The notes under the pieces were generated by a model. The model ran no database searches, was not told the origin of the DNA, and saw only the letters and a program-made list of their open reading frames with translations. A DNA stretch of 35,994 nt from Saccoglossus kowalevskii (Eukaryota; Hemichordata; Enteropneusta; Harrimaniidae): positions 1 through 35,994 of the forward strand of contig NW_003138320.1 of the NCBI RefSeq assembly GCF_000003605.2, read 5' to 3'. Shown here piece after piece: positions 1-12,800 of this stretch. The position numbers were made by a program, and so were the translations under genes. Within the stretch, counting starts at the first letter, position 1, and each line of letters begins with the position of its first letter.

Positions 1-820
1 GTCAACAACACTTGTCCCAACCTCTGAAATAAAAGTAAAATTTCCACTACCAGTGTTTTTATAAACCCTACCATTCACAATTCTGAGGCCAGTGCTAATG
101 CAAAAGTCCAGATTTCACTACCAAAAAACGACATAGACATTTACATATATGTGCCCAAAATAAAATAGCGATACATAAAAAAAGTGAACAAAATTAAATT
201 ACATTTGCGTATGTTATTAGTTGATACATATGTCACCTGTTTTAATGACCCAATTCAAATTCCTGGTCGGTATCAAACAATTCTGCATTTGCTTATTACC
301 ATAAAATATAACGTATGGGACTCGATTAAAATAGCAGTTGAGTCGAAGCATATACATAAGGCTGATTTTGATACATCGAAAACACCATGTCAACAAACAA
401 GCTTTCTGATTGGTCTAACTGTTTGGTGTCAAGGTTGGGTAGCCAATCAGGTACAATCTTGTAAGTAGCTTCGCAATGACTTGAAAAGTACTGGTGTTCC
501 CGTGGATGATTAGCACCGATTTTACACTCGTTCATTGCAAGTAGATTGACTTTCCAGATAACGCCCTCCTTACTCGTGCGTAATATACCACGCGTTTTTA
601 CGCAGTATCAGGTACACATTGCAAAAAATTAATATTGTTTCAATCTGCGTACTTTAAAATATCGACGTTGCGTTGCTATCTTTACGAAGTGGTTTTTTTC
701 CACATGTTGACGTCTGTTTAACTGATTTGCAACATTTAAAAATATTCTGAACATACAAACGTGTAATGAGTTTTACCATATGATAACCCTCTAGGCACGC
801 GCTCGCCGATATTGGATATA
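1..820. other. Sequence upstream of the mosaic gene
   Basis: AT-rich sequence with only short unconvincing ORFs. It should contain the promoter and 5' UTR of the gene starting at 821, but I see no TATA box or other element I would defend. The neighbouring upstream gene is not visible. Confidence 0.5.
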
Positions 821-890
821 ATGAGAGTTCTGTTCTACGTGTTCGTGGTTGTGGTTGCATTCTACGAAGATACGCTGTCGCAAGACACGG
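821..890 (+). CDS. Exon 1: start codon and signal peptide
   Basis: Reads [20 protein letters not shown] followed by QDTG. A short basic n-region, a strongly hydrophobic run from residue 3 to about 14 and a small polar c-region make a good secretory signal peptide, with cleavage probably near the serine at residue 20. The donor is GTGAGT at 891, leaving phase 1, which matches the phase-1 acceptor of the Cys-rich exon at 4833. The ATG is chosen because it opens the signal peptide. The 3.9-kb intron to exon 2 makes the link inferred rather than proven. Confidence 0.75.
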
Positions 891-3800
891 GTGAGTGTTA
901 AGTCAAATATTTCACACTTAGTGACGCACGTCACTGTCTCTTAGCCCTACCGAGTACCACGAGGTGCAGCAATGTAAAAAAACTTCGTGGAAATATCGTG
1001 TCAATTTTATTTGGACGACCTTCGCCTCGCAGTGCAATTCCATAGAAAGCAACGCCAGAAATGAGTGGACAAGATGGCCGACTTCCGCCCTGGCCAGTGT
1101 ACTACAGTCAAATAAACATCACATAATGTGCCATAGAAAATGCATTGCATAAACATATATTAAAACAAAATTTAATTTTGAGTTTATATTTTTCATTTTT
1201 TAACTTTTGTGTGCTTCGTAATAGACAGGTGACGTTCCAAGCTTTCGATATGTTATAGATGTTTCCATTAAAACTCCACCATTAAATGCCCAACTTGCCG
1301 TAAAACCTGATGATAAATTTTACACTGGCCCAGTGTATTACCAATGGACGATGTGTATTTGTGTGCCAGACTCTATTTTTACAAATAAGAAAATGCAGTA
1401 ACGCAGGTGACTGTTAAAGTTTGTTTGCTTCGTTCTGGATACTCTCTGATTCAATGAACATTGCGACGCAGCTGGCGCAGTTGTAGACGCAGTATTCGCT
1501 GCCCAAATTAGAGTCAAATTCATGCATTTTTACACAGATGTACGATCCAGTTGTGGACAAATATAACTGTTTTAATCCAATTAACAACAGGAAGTAACTA
1601 AAACAAGATTTATTTTATGTCGTTATTCCATGTTAAATCACCCTATTTTTCGAACGCGAACCACTATCGCCATACTGCTTTTGATGCTGAAGGTCTGACC
1701 ACAAGATCAATATATTGTATCGGCCGTTTTTCCTCTTAATAAAAGAGGGGTTTCAGCATACTGTCTGTCCGGGAGTTGTGTATTGTTTCACGACAGTCGC
1801 GACTTTTGTTTTGTAATAAGTGAGACAAACGTAATTTGCATACCAATCGTCATTGATGTCCACAATGATATTTACAAGATTAGTCTGTTCACATATTTTT
1901 GTATTATGTATATAACAGGTGACTGTCTTCAATGCCATCATAAGAGTGTACCTAATGGTATCTCGTTCTTTGGCAACCAACACCATTTATTACATGGCTT
2001 CATATGATCAGCTAACAAATACAAGTGGGCACAGAACAAAGAAAACAAAAGATTACCTCACTTACTATTGTTTCCAACCCCAAGATGTGAACTACTTAAC
2101 ATAACAATAGACTCTCAACCTTTAAAGTCTATGACATCTTGAATCATTTTGCATGTAATTATAGTCACTGCAATGGGATAGACGGGAAATCCCTACTTGA
2201 CCAGATTCTATTGTCCATTTCTGGCAATAAAGTTTATTTCACGAACTTAATGTGATTTTAATCACATTCGCAGCCAATGGTCCCTCAGTCTTTTCTCGCT
2301 TGGAATTGGATAAAATTTAACACTGTTGAATCATTGTCGCAGCCAACGGCGGAACACCTCACCATATTGTTTATACACGTTGTAATCGATACAAGAACTT
2401 TTTATATTACTGTCGACTCGGAGCTCATAAACGCAGCACTATCAATAGTTTCTGGCGTACTTCCAATTGACCAATCAGGGTGGTTCATTAACAACGTCAC
2501 TGAAACAATGGACCCCCAGCAGCGGCTATCCGTAAGAAACGGGGCAAATGTCGTCTGCTTTGCGTGTCTTTTTAAATCGTTATAAAAAAATAGGCTCGTA
2601 GGATAGTTCAAATTTTTATTCAGACTTTATTAAAATCACATTAAGTTTGTGAAATAAACCCTAAAATCCATAGTACATCAGTTTGTCCAGAGATTTCCCA
2701 TTCAATCTTGTATAGATATATAGACGTAACGATCGAAGCAGTCGTAATTTGTGCGTTGATAAAGCAAATTTATTGCCTAATTATTCAACGTCTAAATTGT
2801 AACCAAGCTATGTTGTGGAAGTCGATATTGTTCACCCGTTGAGAAAACCGCAAATCAAAAATAAGCAACAAATTTGGTTGAAAAACAAATGGAGAATTGT
2901 AATATTATTCTTTTCATGTAGTCATGGTGATCCACAAAGGAAGATCACATACAGTTTCAATCCAAGAAAAAGCACAACACCGCGTCGTGTTCGATATGGG
3001 ACCTATAGCAACGTATGCAACGCATGTAAAGTACTTTGTTTATTAACACGAAATTAAACCACGCGCTGCGTGACGACCGTGTCGCTTTAACCAAGTCTGA
3101 TTGTTTATCTATCTGTCAAACATTCTGATTTGGCATGACGCAATACTATATATTCTGAGATGTTTATTCTGATTGTTTTCGAGTGTTCTTTCTGCCAAAT
3201 TTGCAATAGAAATTCTTGTTCCCAATTTCGACGCGCTGGAAGCTAGCAAGTCGTCCTCGTGTTTCCAAGCAACATGAATTTTTGGTTGACTCATGTGTAA
3301 CACTAAACCCAATCCTTGAATAATTATAACACGTATGTATATCATTTCGATGAAATACACATTCAATTACACTCGCGACAATAATAGGTGCTTTGTTGTG
3401 TTAGTGTAAGTGTAGAGTTACGCACGGCAGATGCGATTAATTAAAGTATGCTCTTGAGAACCGGATGACTTGCCATCTGGCGAAATAGCACAGTTTCGTT
3501 TGCATTATGTGTGTACATGTATACAATCGTTACTACGTCTCGTTAATATTTGTGTGCGGTATTGTATATCGACACACACATTAATTGTAAAGTAAGCCCA
3601 CTATTTTTGCAGCATGGTATTCATCGAAAACTTAATAATGCACTGCGCATGCCCATATGCGTACGCATAAAAGTATTTGATTTCCGATACGTCCTAACTT
3701 TGGGTAATAAAACACAAATACTCAAAATTACCGATACTCGCGTTCAAACTAGTTTTTTTTTTACACTGGACGAGGCAATGCGCAATTTATTCCACAGACC

Positions 3801-6800
3801 TCAGACAATAGAACGTTGTAACTCAGAATATTTCGTACATATAGTAAACTTAGTTATAATCCCCTACCTGATTCAAATGCCGACCACCGACGTTTCGGCC
3901 GCTGATTTTTGGGCGTTCCTCATACAAACATTTGAATAACCGCTTGTTCGTATTTATTTATTTATTCAATCCAGAATAAAGATTATTATTTTGCAAGGGT
4001 TATTGTTGTGCAAGTTTATTTTACCCACCCTGAATTTAAAATGTGTAAATATTTGTCATTTACACTTTCATAGAAAAAAAGAAACATGATTATATGTCTT
4101 GAAACTTATACAACCACTTTGTGATCATTGTAGTCATTAATTAATTAACGGAGGGTATAATTAGGGCAAAATGACAGTTGCATCATGACGAGATGCTACG
4201 GAAAATGTGATTGTTACGGTGTTTTGTTTTCAGGCCAAACTGACCAAAATATCTTGAATGGACTACGAAATATGCCAGTGTGCGCAGTCTGTTGGGCATT
4301 TGGTATTTCTATGTCTAAACAAACCATGGCACGTGAAACACTCTTTTTTTCAAATAGCAGGTGACGTATTCCAAAAATGCTCAATCAGTTTGAGTAAACT
4401 AAATGCGAGGTCAATCTACGAAGCTTGGCGGTTTTACAAACGACACTGTAAACGCAATAATAATTCACGGATATTTAATTTTGCAATTCTCACAGATAAT
4501 ATAAGTAAAATCCGCTAATTTAAATGCATGTGAATATATAAAATACGATAGCTCTCATTGTTTTCTCCCAGTGAAATTGATCAAAACTTCAAAATAGTGC
4601 TGTAATTCAGTCTCTGAGGACAGTAATTGTAAAACGTGTGTCATGCTCATTTTGTGTTTTGAAACGTAGGCGTCAAACAACGAATCAAAATGTTCGATAA
4701 ATCAGTAAACGAGATATTATGTTTTCATCGCTATGTGTCTGAATCAATACACATTGCCCAGTAAATATAACTTTGTTATTCGCTGTAAACTCATTTAATT
4801 AAACAGATGACACTTATCTTTCTCTTTTACAGACATATTCTACAGTTGTCCGTCAGGGATACCGTTACTATCAACAGATGGCAATCCAGTAGCCTGCAGT
4901 AGAAGTGGTTGCGGCGCATGGTCCGCAGACCATTTCTGTTCCAGTGGTGTATGCTGCCCTCTATGTAGCAACGGCAAAAGACCATATTCGTTTTGTGATC
5001 AGGCGATATGCGCAGATTTTGTATGCGCGGGATATCCTAGTGCCGTGTGCAAAGCCGATAAGTGCGTGTCATGTGAAATAGTCGTATTTGACTCGGTAAC
5101 CCTCGAGGGCATACGGTGTCCAGGTAATCTGATCCTTCTCCATCCACATTATTCAAGTCCTCTCGCACCGTTTTTCCTTGAATTCGTCGCACTGGACCCA
5201 TCTAACTCATTTCTAATCCACGGAAGCACTTAGTCGCTAGAGGGCGCGCAAAGTGTATTGCATGTTTTTGTAACGTACTAGTACCTTTTCTACAACTATT
5301 ACTCTCTAACTAACTACGCCTGTGACAATACTGGTGTAGTCAGTTAGGGTACCATCGGAATTGATTTATTATCCCAGTTTTGCACATTTTTCTTGCTGTA
5401 TCTTGAAAACTATTTTTTTTTCAAAATCGCCAACATTTTTTTGACAAGGTGTGGTGATCTGGTTGGCGATCCGTTGGGAATGCAAACAATCATGTTGTTG
5501 GCCCGTGACCGTACCAGCCTATCAAGATCGAAATCGGTCCAAACAATAGTAGACCGGTAGAATAAACAGCTCGTTGCCAAGCTTAACGTTACTCAGATCA
5601 CAGTCCCTCTATCTGATAGAGGGACCGTGCTTAGATTGAACTGACTTCAACACTTTCTCCACGAACTTTAAGACTTAGTAAATTTGAATGATTTATGGAC
5701 TTGAACTTTTGAACGCTTTTGGCATTCGGAAATTCTGTGCCCTTGACTCAAAAACAACATTTTAACTTTGAGCACAGACACTCAAGCAGGGTAGAATGAG
5801 ATATGTGCGAAATGTTGCCATGGTGATTATGGTAGGGCAGGAATTGTTGTTCAATTTTACCACTTAACTGCTGGTGTGACCCGGCTGTGAAGATTGAACA
5901 AAATCGCCCCCCCCCCCCGCGACGAAAAAGCTACCAGAATTTCCAGGTGAAATTTCTCGACAACGAAGAAAGATATCAAATAATAATACGTTAGGTACAC
6001 TCAAGTTAAGTAGAATGAGATATGTTGCTACATTTGGCACGAAGGTAGGAAACATGGTTTTGAGTTGTTGTCATGGCAACAGGTTTTCATAACGTAATCT
6101 GCACAAAGAAAAAACAAAGAAAATCAGAAGAGTTGATACGTACATGAAGACAGACATACAGACAAATGTAATCCCAGTAGTGCTGGTCGCCAATAAACAA
6201 CTCAGTGAACAGTGGTGAACAAACCCGTACAATCGAGTCCTCGAAAATCTTACGTTGTCATTTTTGTGGCCAAAATAAAAACACTTGCTATTTAGTGACA
6301 GAATGGCGGTAGCACGAGTAGCAAATGTGTAATGATTATTTAGTGAGTTACGTGTGTCGGTTTGTTTGTTTGTTTGTTTGTTTGTTTAACGCGCGGAACA
6401 TCCTAATCTCGTGCCATTATTAGCACGTTAACACATTTCTAATCTACCGCTCGTCACTACCGTCTCTGTATTATAAACGTTTTTCTCTCACAATTGTCAG
6501 ATATGCATGATTTTACGGCTTTTATTAACGATACACATATGTGATTGTAGCAAAACGAGAATTATTAGCATTTGGTTGCTATGGATTTCTATCTAATACA
6601 AATATGGTTCGTAAACTTTGACTCATAATTACCTAAAAGAACCCTATAAAATATACACGACTGTTTTCCGTTGCCATGGAAGCGACTTTTATATTATTTT
6701 ATATTATTTTATATTATTTTATATTTTATATTATTTTATATTATTTTATATTATTTTATATTATTTTATATTATTATAACATAATAATAATTCTTTTTAA

Positions 6801-9800
6801 TTTCTAAATTGCCCAAATTTGGAATGATTTGCTTTATCTGAAGATGAAATACTCATTTTGTCAAAAAATGTTAATTACTGCTTATTAGGATCGTACGGCC
6901 ATTACGACCGACCGTCCGAATGTTGTTAATTTATGGTTAACCTATACTTGCGAATAAGACCCGGCACATTTTCATAACCTCGTAATCACACGAAGAGTGT
7001 CATTTGATAACACGAGGTGTTACATCACGTGGCCATGGAACGGAACTTCCGTTTTTAAACGTTCAGCCTATGAATATGAAACGAAAACATTTATGATTAG
7101 ACTCCCTCACAAATTACATGAAAAATGACAAATGCACATATGTTTATTTAAATACAGAAAACTACTGTGTATTAGAAGATGGAGAGATTGCTTTTGATGG
7201 GGAGCAGTGGATGGACGGATGTCTCAGCTGGTAAGTAGTCTTATTGTCACAATTATTGATGCACCTGTGTCTCGAGGTATACACAAGTGAACCCAGAATA
7301 AATACATCTTATTGTTATTGTTCATAAGTTCATAATAAAAACTACTTACTAATTATGGTTTCGATAATTTGTAAGTATCCTAAGCTATGTTACAATATAC
7401 TCTACGCTACTTTGTCGGCTTTTGTCTTCATAAATTTATCTCCCAGACTGAATTAGACCATGTAGTTCTCGTTATTCTCGAGTTGTTAATTGTCTTATGT
7501 ATATTCAATATATTAAAGAATGGTGGACTTCGCGTAACGCACGCGCGAGAAATTGTCTCATATGAACAAAGATGGCGACTTTGTCTGTTGCGCAGACCAA
7601 TGACTACAAACTGAGATGTTATCGAGCTTCTTCTGTGATTGGAAGGTATCGAAGGAGTCGGCGGAGGTAATTAGTGCACGTCGCGCACAGGTCGAACTCG
7701 TGATTTCCCTTAGAAGAGCGCATTGAAGTATGGGAAAATCAGTGTTTATCAAGAACACGAATGACGCGCATGCGCCCTTTATCGCCCTTTAACGGAGAGT
7801 TTAATGTGCGTTTGTTAACATGTCTTTTTAGTCAGCATGGTATGTAGCTAATAGACTTTATAGAAATACATGGTCGACGAAATTTCGTTGAAAGTGAGAA
7901 AACTACGCAATATTTTCTTGGCACTCAATCCATAAATAAATGTCACATCTTTGTTACAGCCAGTGTGAAGTGGGGGTACTGACTTGTACTGATGAACGTT
8001 GTCGTAAGTACCGCACGCCATTGTACTATTGTCAAGTGCTTACTTTTTATCCTGTGTTCGATATTGAATCTCTGCAAAATTTGAAACTATACAAAACTAG
8101 ATTATTGCTGAAAACAAACCTTAAAGAGTAGGTAAGAAAGAAGACCTAACATTGTTGCTGCTGGACGAAGTGCTCAATGTTTCAAGAACGGCTGTATCTT
8201 TTGATATTATTTATGGTTAACAACGTTCAGTTCGCAGTATGCGAGGCAGACATTTTCCGATTAAGTTGCCATGACAACATTATAATTCATATAATTTCAA
8301 TTTTGCACTTGTATATTATTCACGTAGTAAATGCTTTTGAATTGACGAAAATAGCGTATGAATTATTTGACAAATCTGCAATTCAAAATGTGTGTGTACT
8401 TGTATTACAGTATTAACAACTTCAGGACCAGAAAGATGTAAAAAGTATTATTAGTATACAATAATTTTATATCTATATTACAAATTTAGCCAAAATTATT
8501 AACAACATTAATGAATTAACATCAGGTACTGTGATAACAAAAACAGTCACTCTAGTTCATGTTAAGGTAGAAGCCTACACATAAATTAAAATACCCACAA
8601 TTTATTCATTTTGTAATAAAATGTACTCCAAGGCAATACAAGGATATTGACCTAAAAAAGTTGGGGTCACCATCCTTTTTTTTTCGAGAAAATGGTGGTT
8701 GTGTTTTAGTCGCCAGTCGCCATTTTGTCACTATTATAACACTTTTACCATAGGTTCCTGTGGCAGAGATATTATGCAATATCTCAAAATTTAGCCTGGG
8801 GACATAGGCTGAAAAAAATCATATATTGTTAATGATGGAGTACCATTTGTTGTTCTGAATTATTTAAACAATCTGGGTTTTAAAAAGTGTCAACAATTTT
8901 TCTTTAACATTGTGTTCCATGGAATTGTTCTAAAATAGCACTTTTCAAGAAATATTAGGACACATTTCTCAAAAAGCTCAACTGTAACACACAAAATAAT
9001 GCCATTTCATTGTACCATGGGACATCAGCTTTATGACTGTACATAATAAACTAATAAACATTGTCATGCGATTTATGACCAATTTTGTCAAAAATTATGA
9101 CGAGGCTTCTACCTTAAAACTCCTTTCCAATAAATAGCGCCCTCCAGCGACAACGTGTTCCTATGACGTAACTAGGTAACACGGAGGCCGTTCAGAGCGT
9201 CGATATCGTTTTATACTGTAGTCGTCAAATTAAAGAAAATCCGAGACGACGAACGTTCATACAACCAAACAAGCACAATGGTCGATTAGAACGACATTGC
9301 TCTTACATCAGTAAACGTAATTTTTGACGTCATTGCAAGAGGGCGCAATTTATAGAAATGTTGTATTACTAGTATATGCTCATGCTCATGTTTCCCTTTG
9401 TTTCTTTACTCTGTAGCTGTCGACGAGTGTAGTACTGGGACACATACATGTGATGTAAATGCAAACTGTACTGACACTCCCTCAACGTTCGAATGCCGCT
9501 GCAATCAAGGCTTCACGGGAGATGGCCACCAATGCCAAGGTAACCCGTTGCATGGGGTCCGTTGAAGACGATGACGTAGAAAACCGTAAAGTGCAATCAC
9601 TATTTTCTCACCGCGTCTCACGTCGCCCGTTTAGTCGCACGCGACATGTTGCATTGACGGATCAAATTATTCAGTTAGTTGATTTCGTAGAAAAAAAAAC
9701 TATTCTTGAATAGTGCGTAACGACCATCAACCTAATTGTTTTGATGAGTTGATGGTAATTACCTTTGCAGAAGTATTTTGCCATTGTTCTAATCAATGTT

Positions 9801-12800
9801 AATTATACACACTGTACGAGTTTTTCATTTGCCTAACAGATGAATTTCGCGAGATTGTTATTCAAAGATTTGTTTATCAGTCTGGCAATTATCTACTTCA
9901 TATTGTGCCTGTGTTCTTGCTTGTGAGTGTTTCAGTTGATTGCCAGGCTAAGTTGCTTCATAACCGTCTATCTCGACCGCAAACTCGCTTGTTGAATTAA
10001 ATTGTTTCAGTTTTACCAATATAATTTTATTGCCAAGAGGTCGCATATGCGATGTTGTCAAATCTATTTACAAACCAAATGATATATCTTTTCATAGCAT
10101 GGACATGATATGTACATTTCATCTTATTGTTTTCAGATATTGACGAATGTTTATCGGTTCAATGTGGCGATAATTCCCATTGTACTAATTTACCTGGTTG
10201 GTATCAATGCGAATGTAATAACGGATTTTCATGGGACGGACAGACATGCCAAGGTAACGCAACGCAACGTTTTACGCAGTAATGCGTTTTGAGACATAAC
10301 ATTCCTCAATATTACAAAAGCAGACGCTCTGATTTTTCATGTACTTCTTACCATTCCAAATTGCCACTGAAATGATCACTGTTGTACTGTTTTGAGAGTG
10401 AAACATTCCTCATATTTAGCTCAACGACATAAGTATCGGTATATGTATTATTATTGATAATATATTATTAAAACATTTTTTTTAATTATTTGACTTTTAA
10501 TTAAGTGAGCTTCAGGTATTATAATAAGTTTTTTATAAATACAGTGGAAAGTTTTCTGCATTAGCATATGTTCAGTAGTGAAACATTTGAACTCCACTCG
10601 GACTTCTTCAGTATTTTAAAGTTATTGAATTCCATGTCATTATCTGATTGTAGATGTCGACGAATGCGAGTCTGGTATCCATGCTTGTGACGTCAATGCT
10701 TTATGTATTAATATACCAGGTTCTTTCATGTGTCAATGCATCGATGGATTTACGGGAACAGGTCTCATATGCGAGGGTGAGGTATTTTTTGCAGTCGTTA
10801 CTTCCATTGAAGAAATGAATTAGTTAGACGATACCCTGACAATTAAAACATGTACATTGAGATGGCAGTATGCAGAGGTGTACAGTTCTATAACGACAGC
10901 AATGATATACTGTATTTCAAATTACAGATATAGACGAGTGTTTGGGGTCAAATGACTGCGGCACTGATGCATTATGCATCAATTTACCTGGTTCTTACTC
11001 GTGTAGCTGCGTTCAAGGGTTTTATGGCGACGGGATCACGTGTCAGGGCAAGTCAAATAAATATTTGTTATATGTAGACATTAGTTAACGAAATGTTGCC
11101 TGAATAAGGCCAGTCACTATTTACAGCTGTCATACACCATCGCTGTAGTCATTTAAATGCAGTTCTAATAATACTAAAACAACTAAAACGCACGTTTCCT
11201 AGCAACACGTACTTATCCTGCCCACATGGCCAGCCATGTGACGTGTTATTTATTCATTCTGCACAAAACAGTCACCTATTTCATCCTTGCATATAAAGCA
11301 TTTGACTTGAATGACATACCTCGACTTTTGTTAATAGTCTCACGGTATCCATATTTACAGATATTGACGAATGTGAGCTTGATGTCCATGACTGTGACCT
11401 CAATGCCCTTTGTATTAATAGACCAGGTTCTTTCACGTGTCAGTGCAAAGCTGGCTATATTGTTGATGGTTTTACCTGTGTGGGTAAGTGTGGTGGGATG
11501 GGCAGGATGCGTAGATCTGTGACCAAATTGACGTATAATTGTTATTTTTAAACGTATACTAATGAACAACTCGCGGATTTACACACGGAGACCCTTTTGA
11601 GATCAACAAAAAACACGGTAATCGATTACGCAGACATGTATCAGCAGACAAATAAATCAACCCAAACCCAGCTGTTGATTATTTTTTATGTAAATTCATA
11701 TTTACTACTTGCATGTTTTACTTATGACTTGTTCGTTCAAATGATGTTGTTGTTTCGGAGCAAATTACATGAAAACCTGTTTAAATATTTTAGTGATTCT
11801 GTAAACATATTTATTTCAAGACTCAATTGTAGTGAACACGTGTTAAAACAAAATGTATAAATATATAGCTATACATTTACAGGTGGGGTTCAGTATATTT
11901 GAGAAGTATTTCATAGGTATTATCTGTTCTACTTTAGACATCAACGAATGTGTGACTGGCGAACACAATTGTGACGCTAATGCTTATTGCACAAACACCA
12001 TGGGCTCGTTTAACTGCACATGCGCAAATGAATATATCGGTGATGGCATCAATTGTAGAGGTATGATGAAATCAATATCTTTTAATGAAATAATTTACAA
12101 TTAAATCTAAGTGTGGTATAATCCTTACTGATATACTGTCTCATGGCTGGGCTCCCATTCTTTACCTATGTTATCACGAAATTAGAACGTTTCCAGACAA
12201 TTACTGTACTATGCTGGCTGCCAAATATTATTCCTAGTAGTTCAACCTGATTTACCTGCACAAACACAAAATATAAACATATTTCTGAATATTATCAACT
12301 ACTGATTCATTCACAATTGCTTCATAGCTCACTTAAAACTATTTATACAAACTTCTATGTTATAGCAATGGCCACCATTGACAGGTGTCCCTACGACTTC
12401 CCACTTCTCGTGTCCAGTGATGACAGAATTATGAGCTGTTCCAGGACCAGGAGATGCACCGTGAAGAATCCAATGACTTATTGTTACAGGGGTCCATCCG
12501 GTAGTGGTTGTTGCCCGGTGTGTCCGGATACCGGTAAAACCCCAGGTACCTGCGAATCTGATGTATGTGACGGATTTGAATGCAATGGATATCCCTACGC
12601 TGTATGCAAAGCCAATCCCTGTGCGGACTGTCAACCAACAGCGTATGATCCGTTGACTTTGAAAGAGGTTCATTGTTCTTGTACGTATCTCCATTAAATC
12701 CTCGTTTTTTCAAGCTTTTCGAGACATTAAATTCAAGATTAGCATCACTGCTGTTAGTATTTATTGTACAGTACTATAATAGACAGTGTACTTCCTGTTG

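Larger units (their letters stand above)
5124..7157 (+). other. Intron 2 (2.0 kb) with small repeats
   Basis: Contains a 31-bp hairpin insertion (5599-5629), a C12 homopolymer at about 5907-5918, a 28-bp direct repeat (5779-5806 and 5998-6025, few mismatches), a TTTG tetranucleotide run (6361-6388) and a 10-bp AT microsatellite (6687-6776). No coding signal seen. Confidence 0.6.

Noticed and set aside
2277-2611. Overlapping ORFs of 102 and 69 codons on opposite strands
   Set aside because: They lie inside the MITE-like element, show no transposase motif, and overlap each other.
3550-3939. 129-codon open frame in intron 1
   Set aside because: No recognised domain, no Cys module, and extending a signal-peptide-to-Cys-rich chain does not need it.
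11597-11860. 87-codon ORF duplicated at 16662-16886
   Set aside because: It is intronic sequence between EGF5 and EGF6; its conservation in both copies reflects the recent duplication, not coding constraint.
12329-12694. 121-codon minus-strand ORF over the Cys-rich exon, repeated at 17355-17720
   Set aside because: It is the shadow of a GC-richer coding exon on the plus strand, whose Cys pattern and splice sites are clear.
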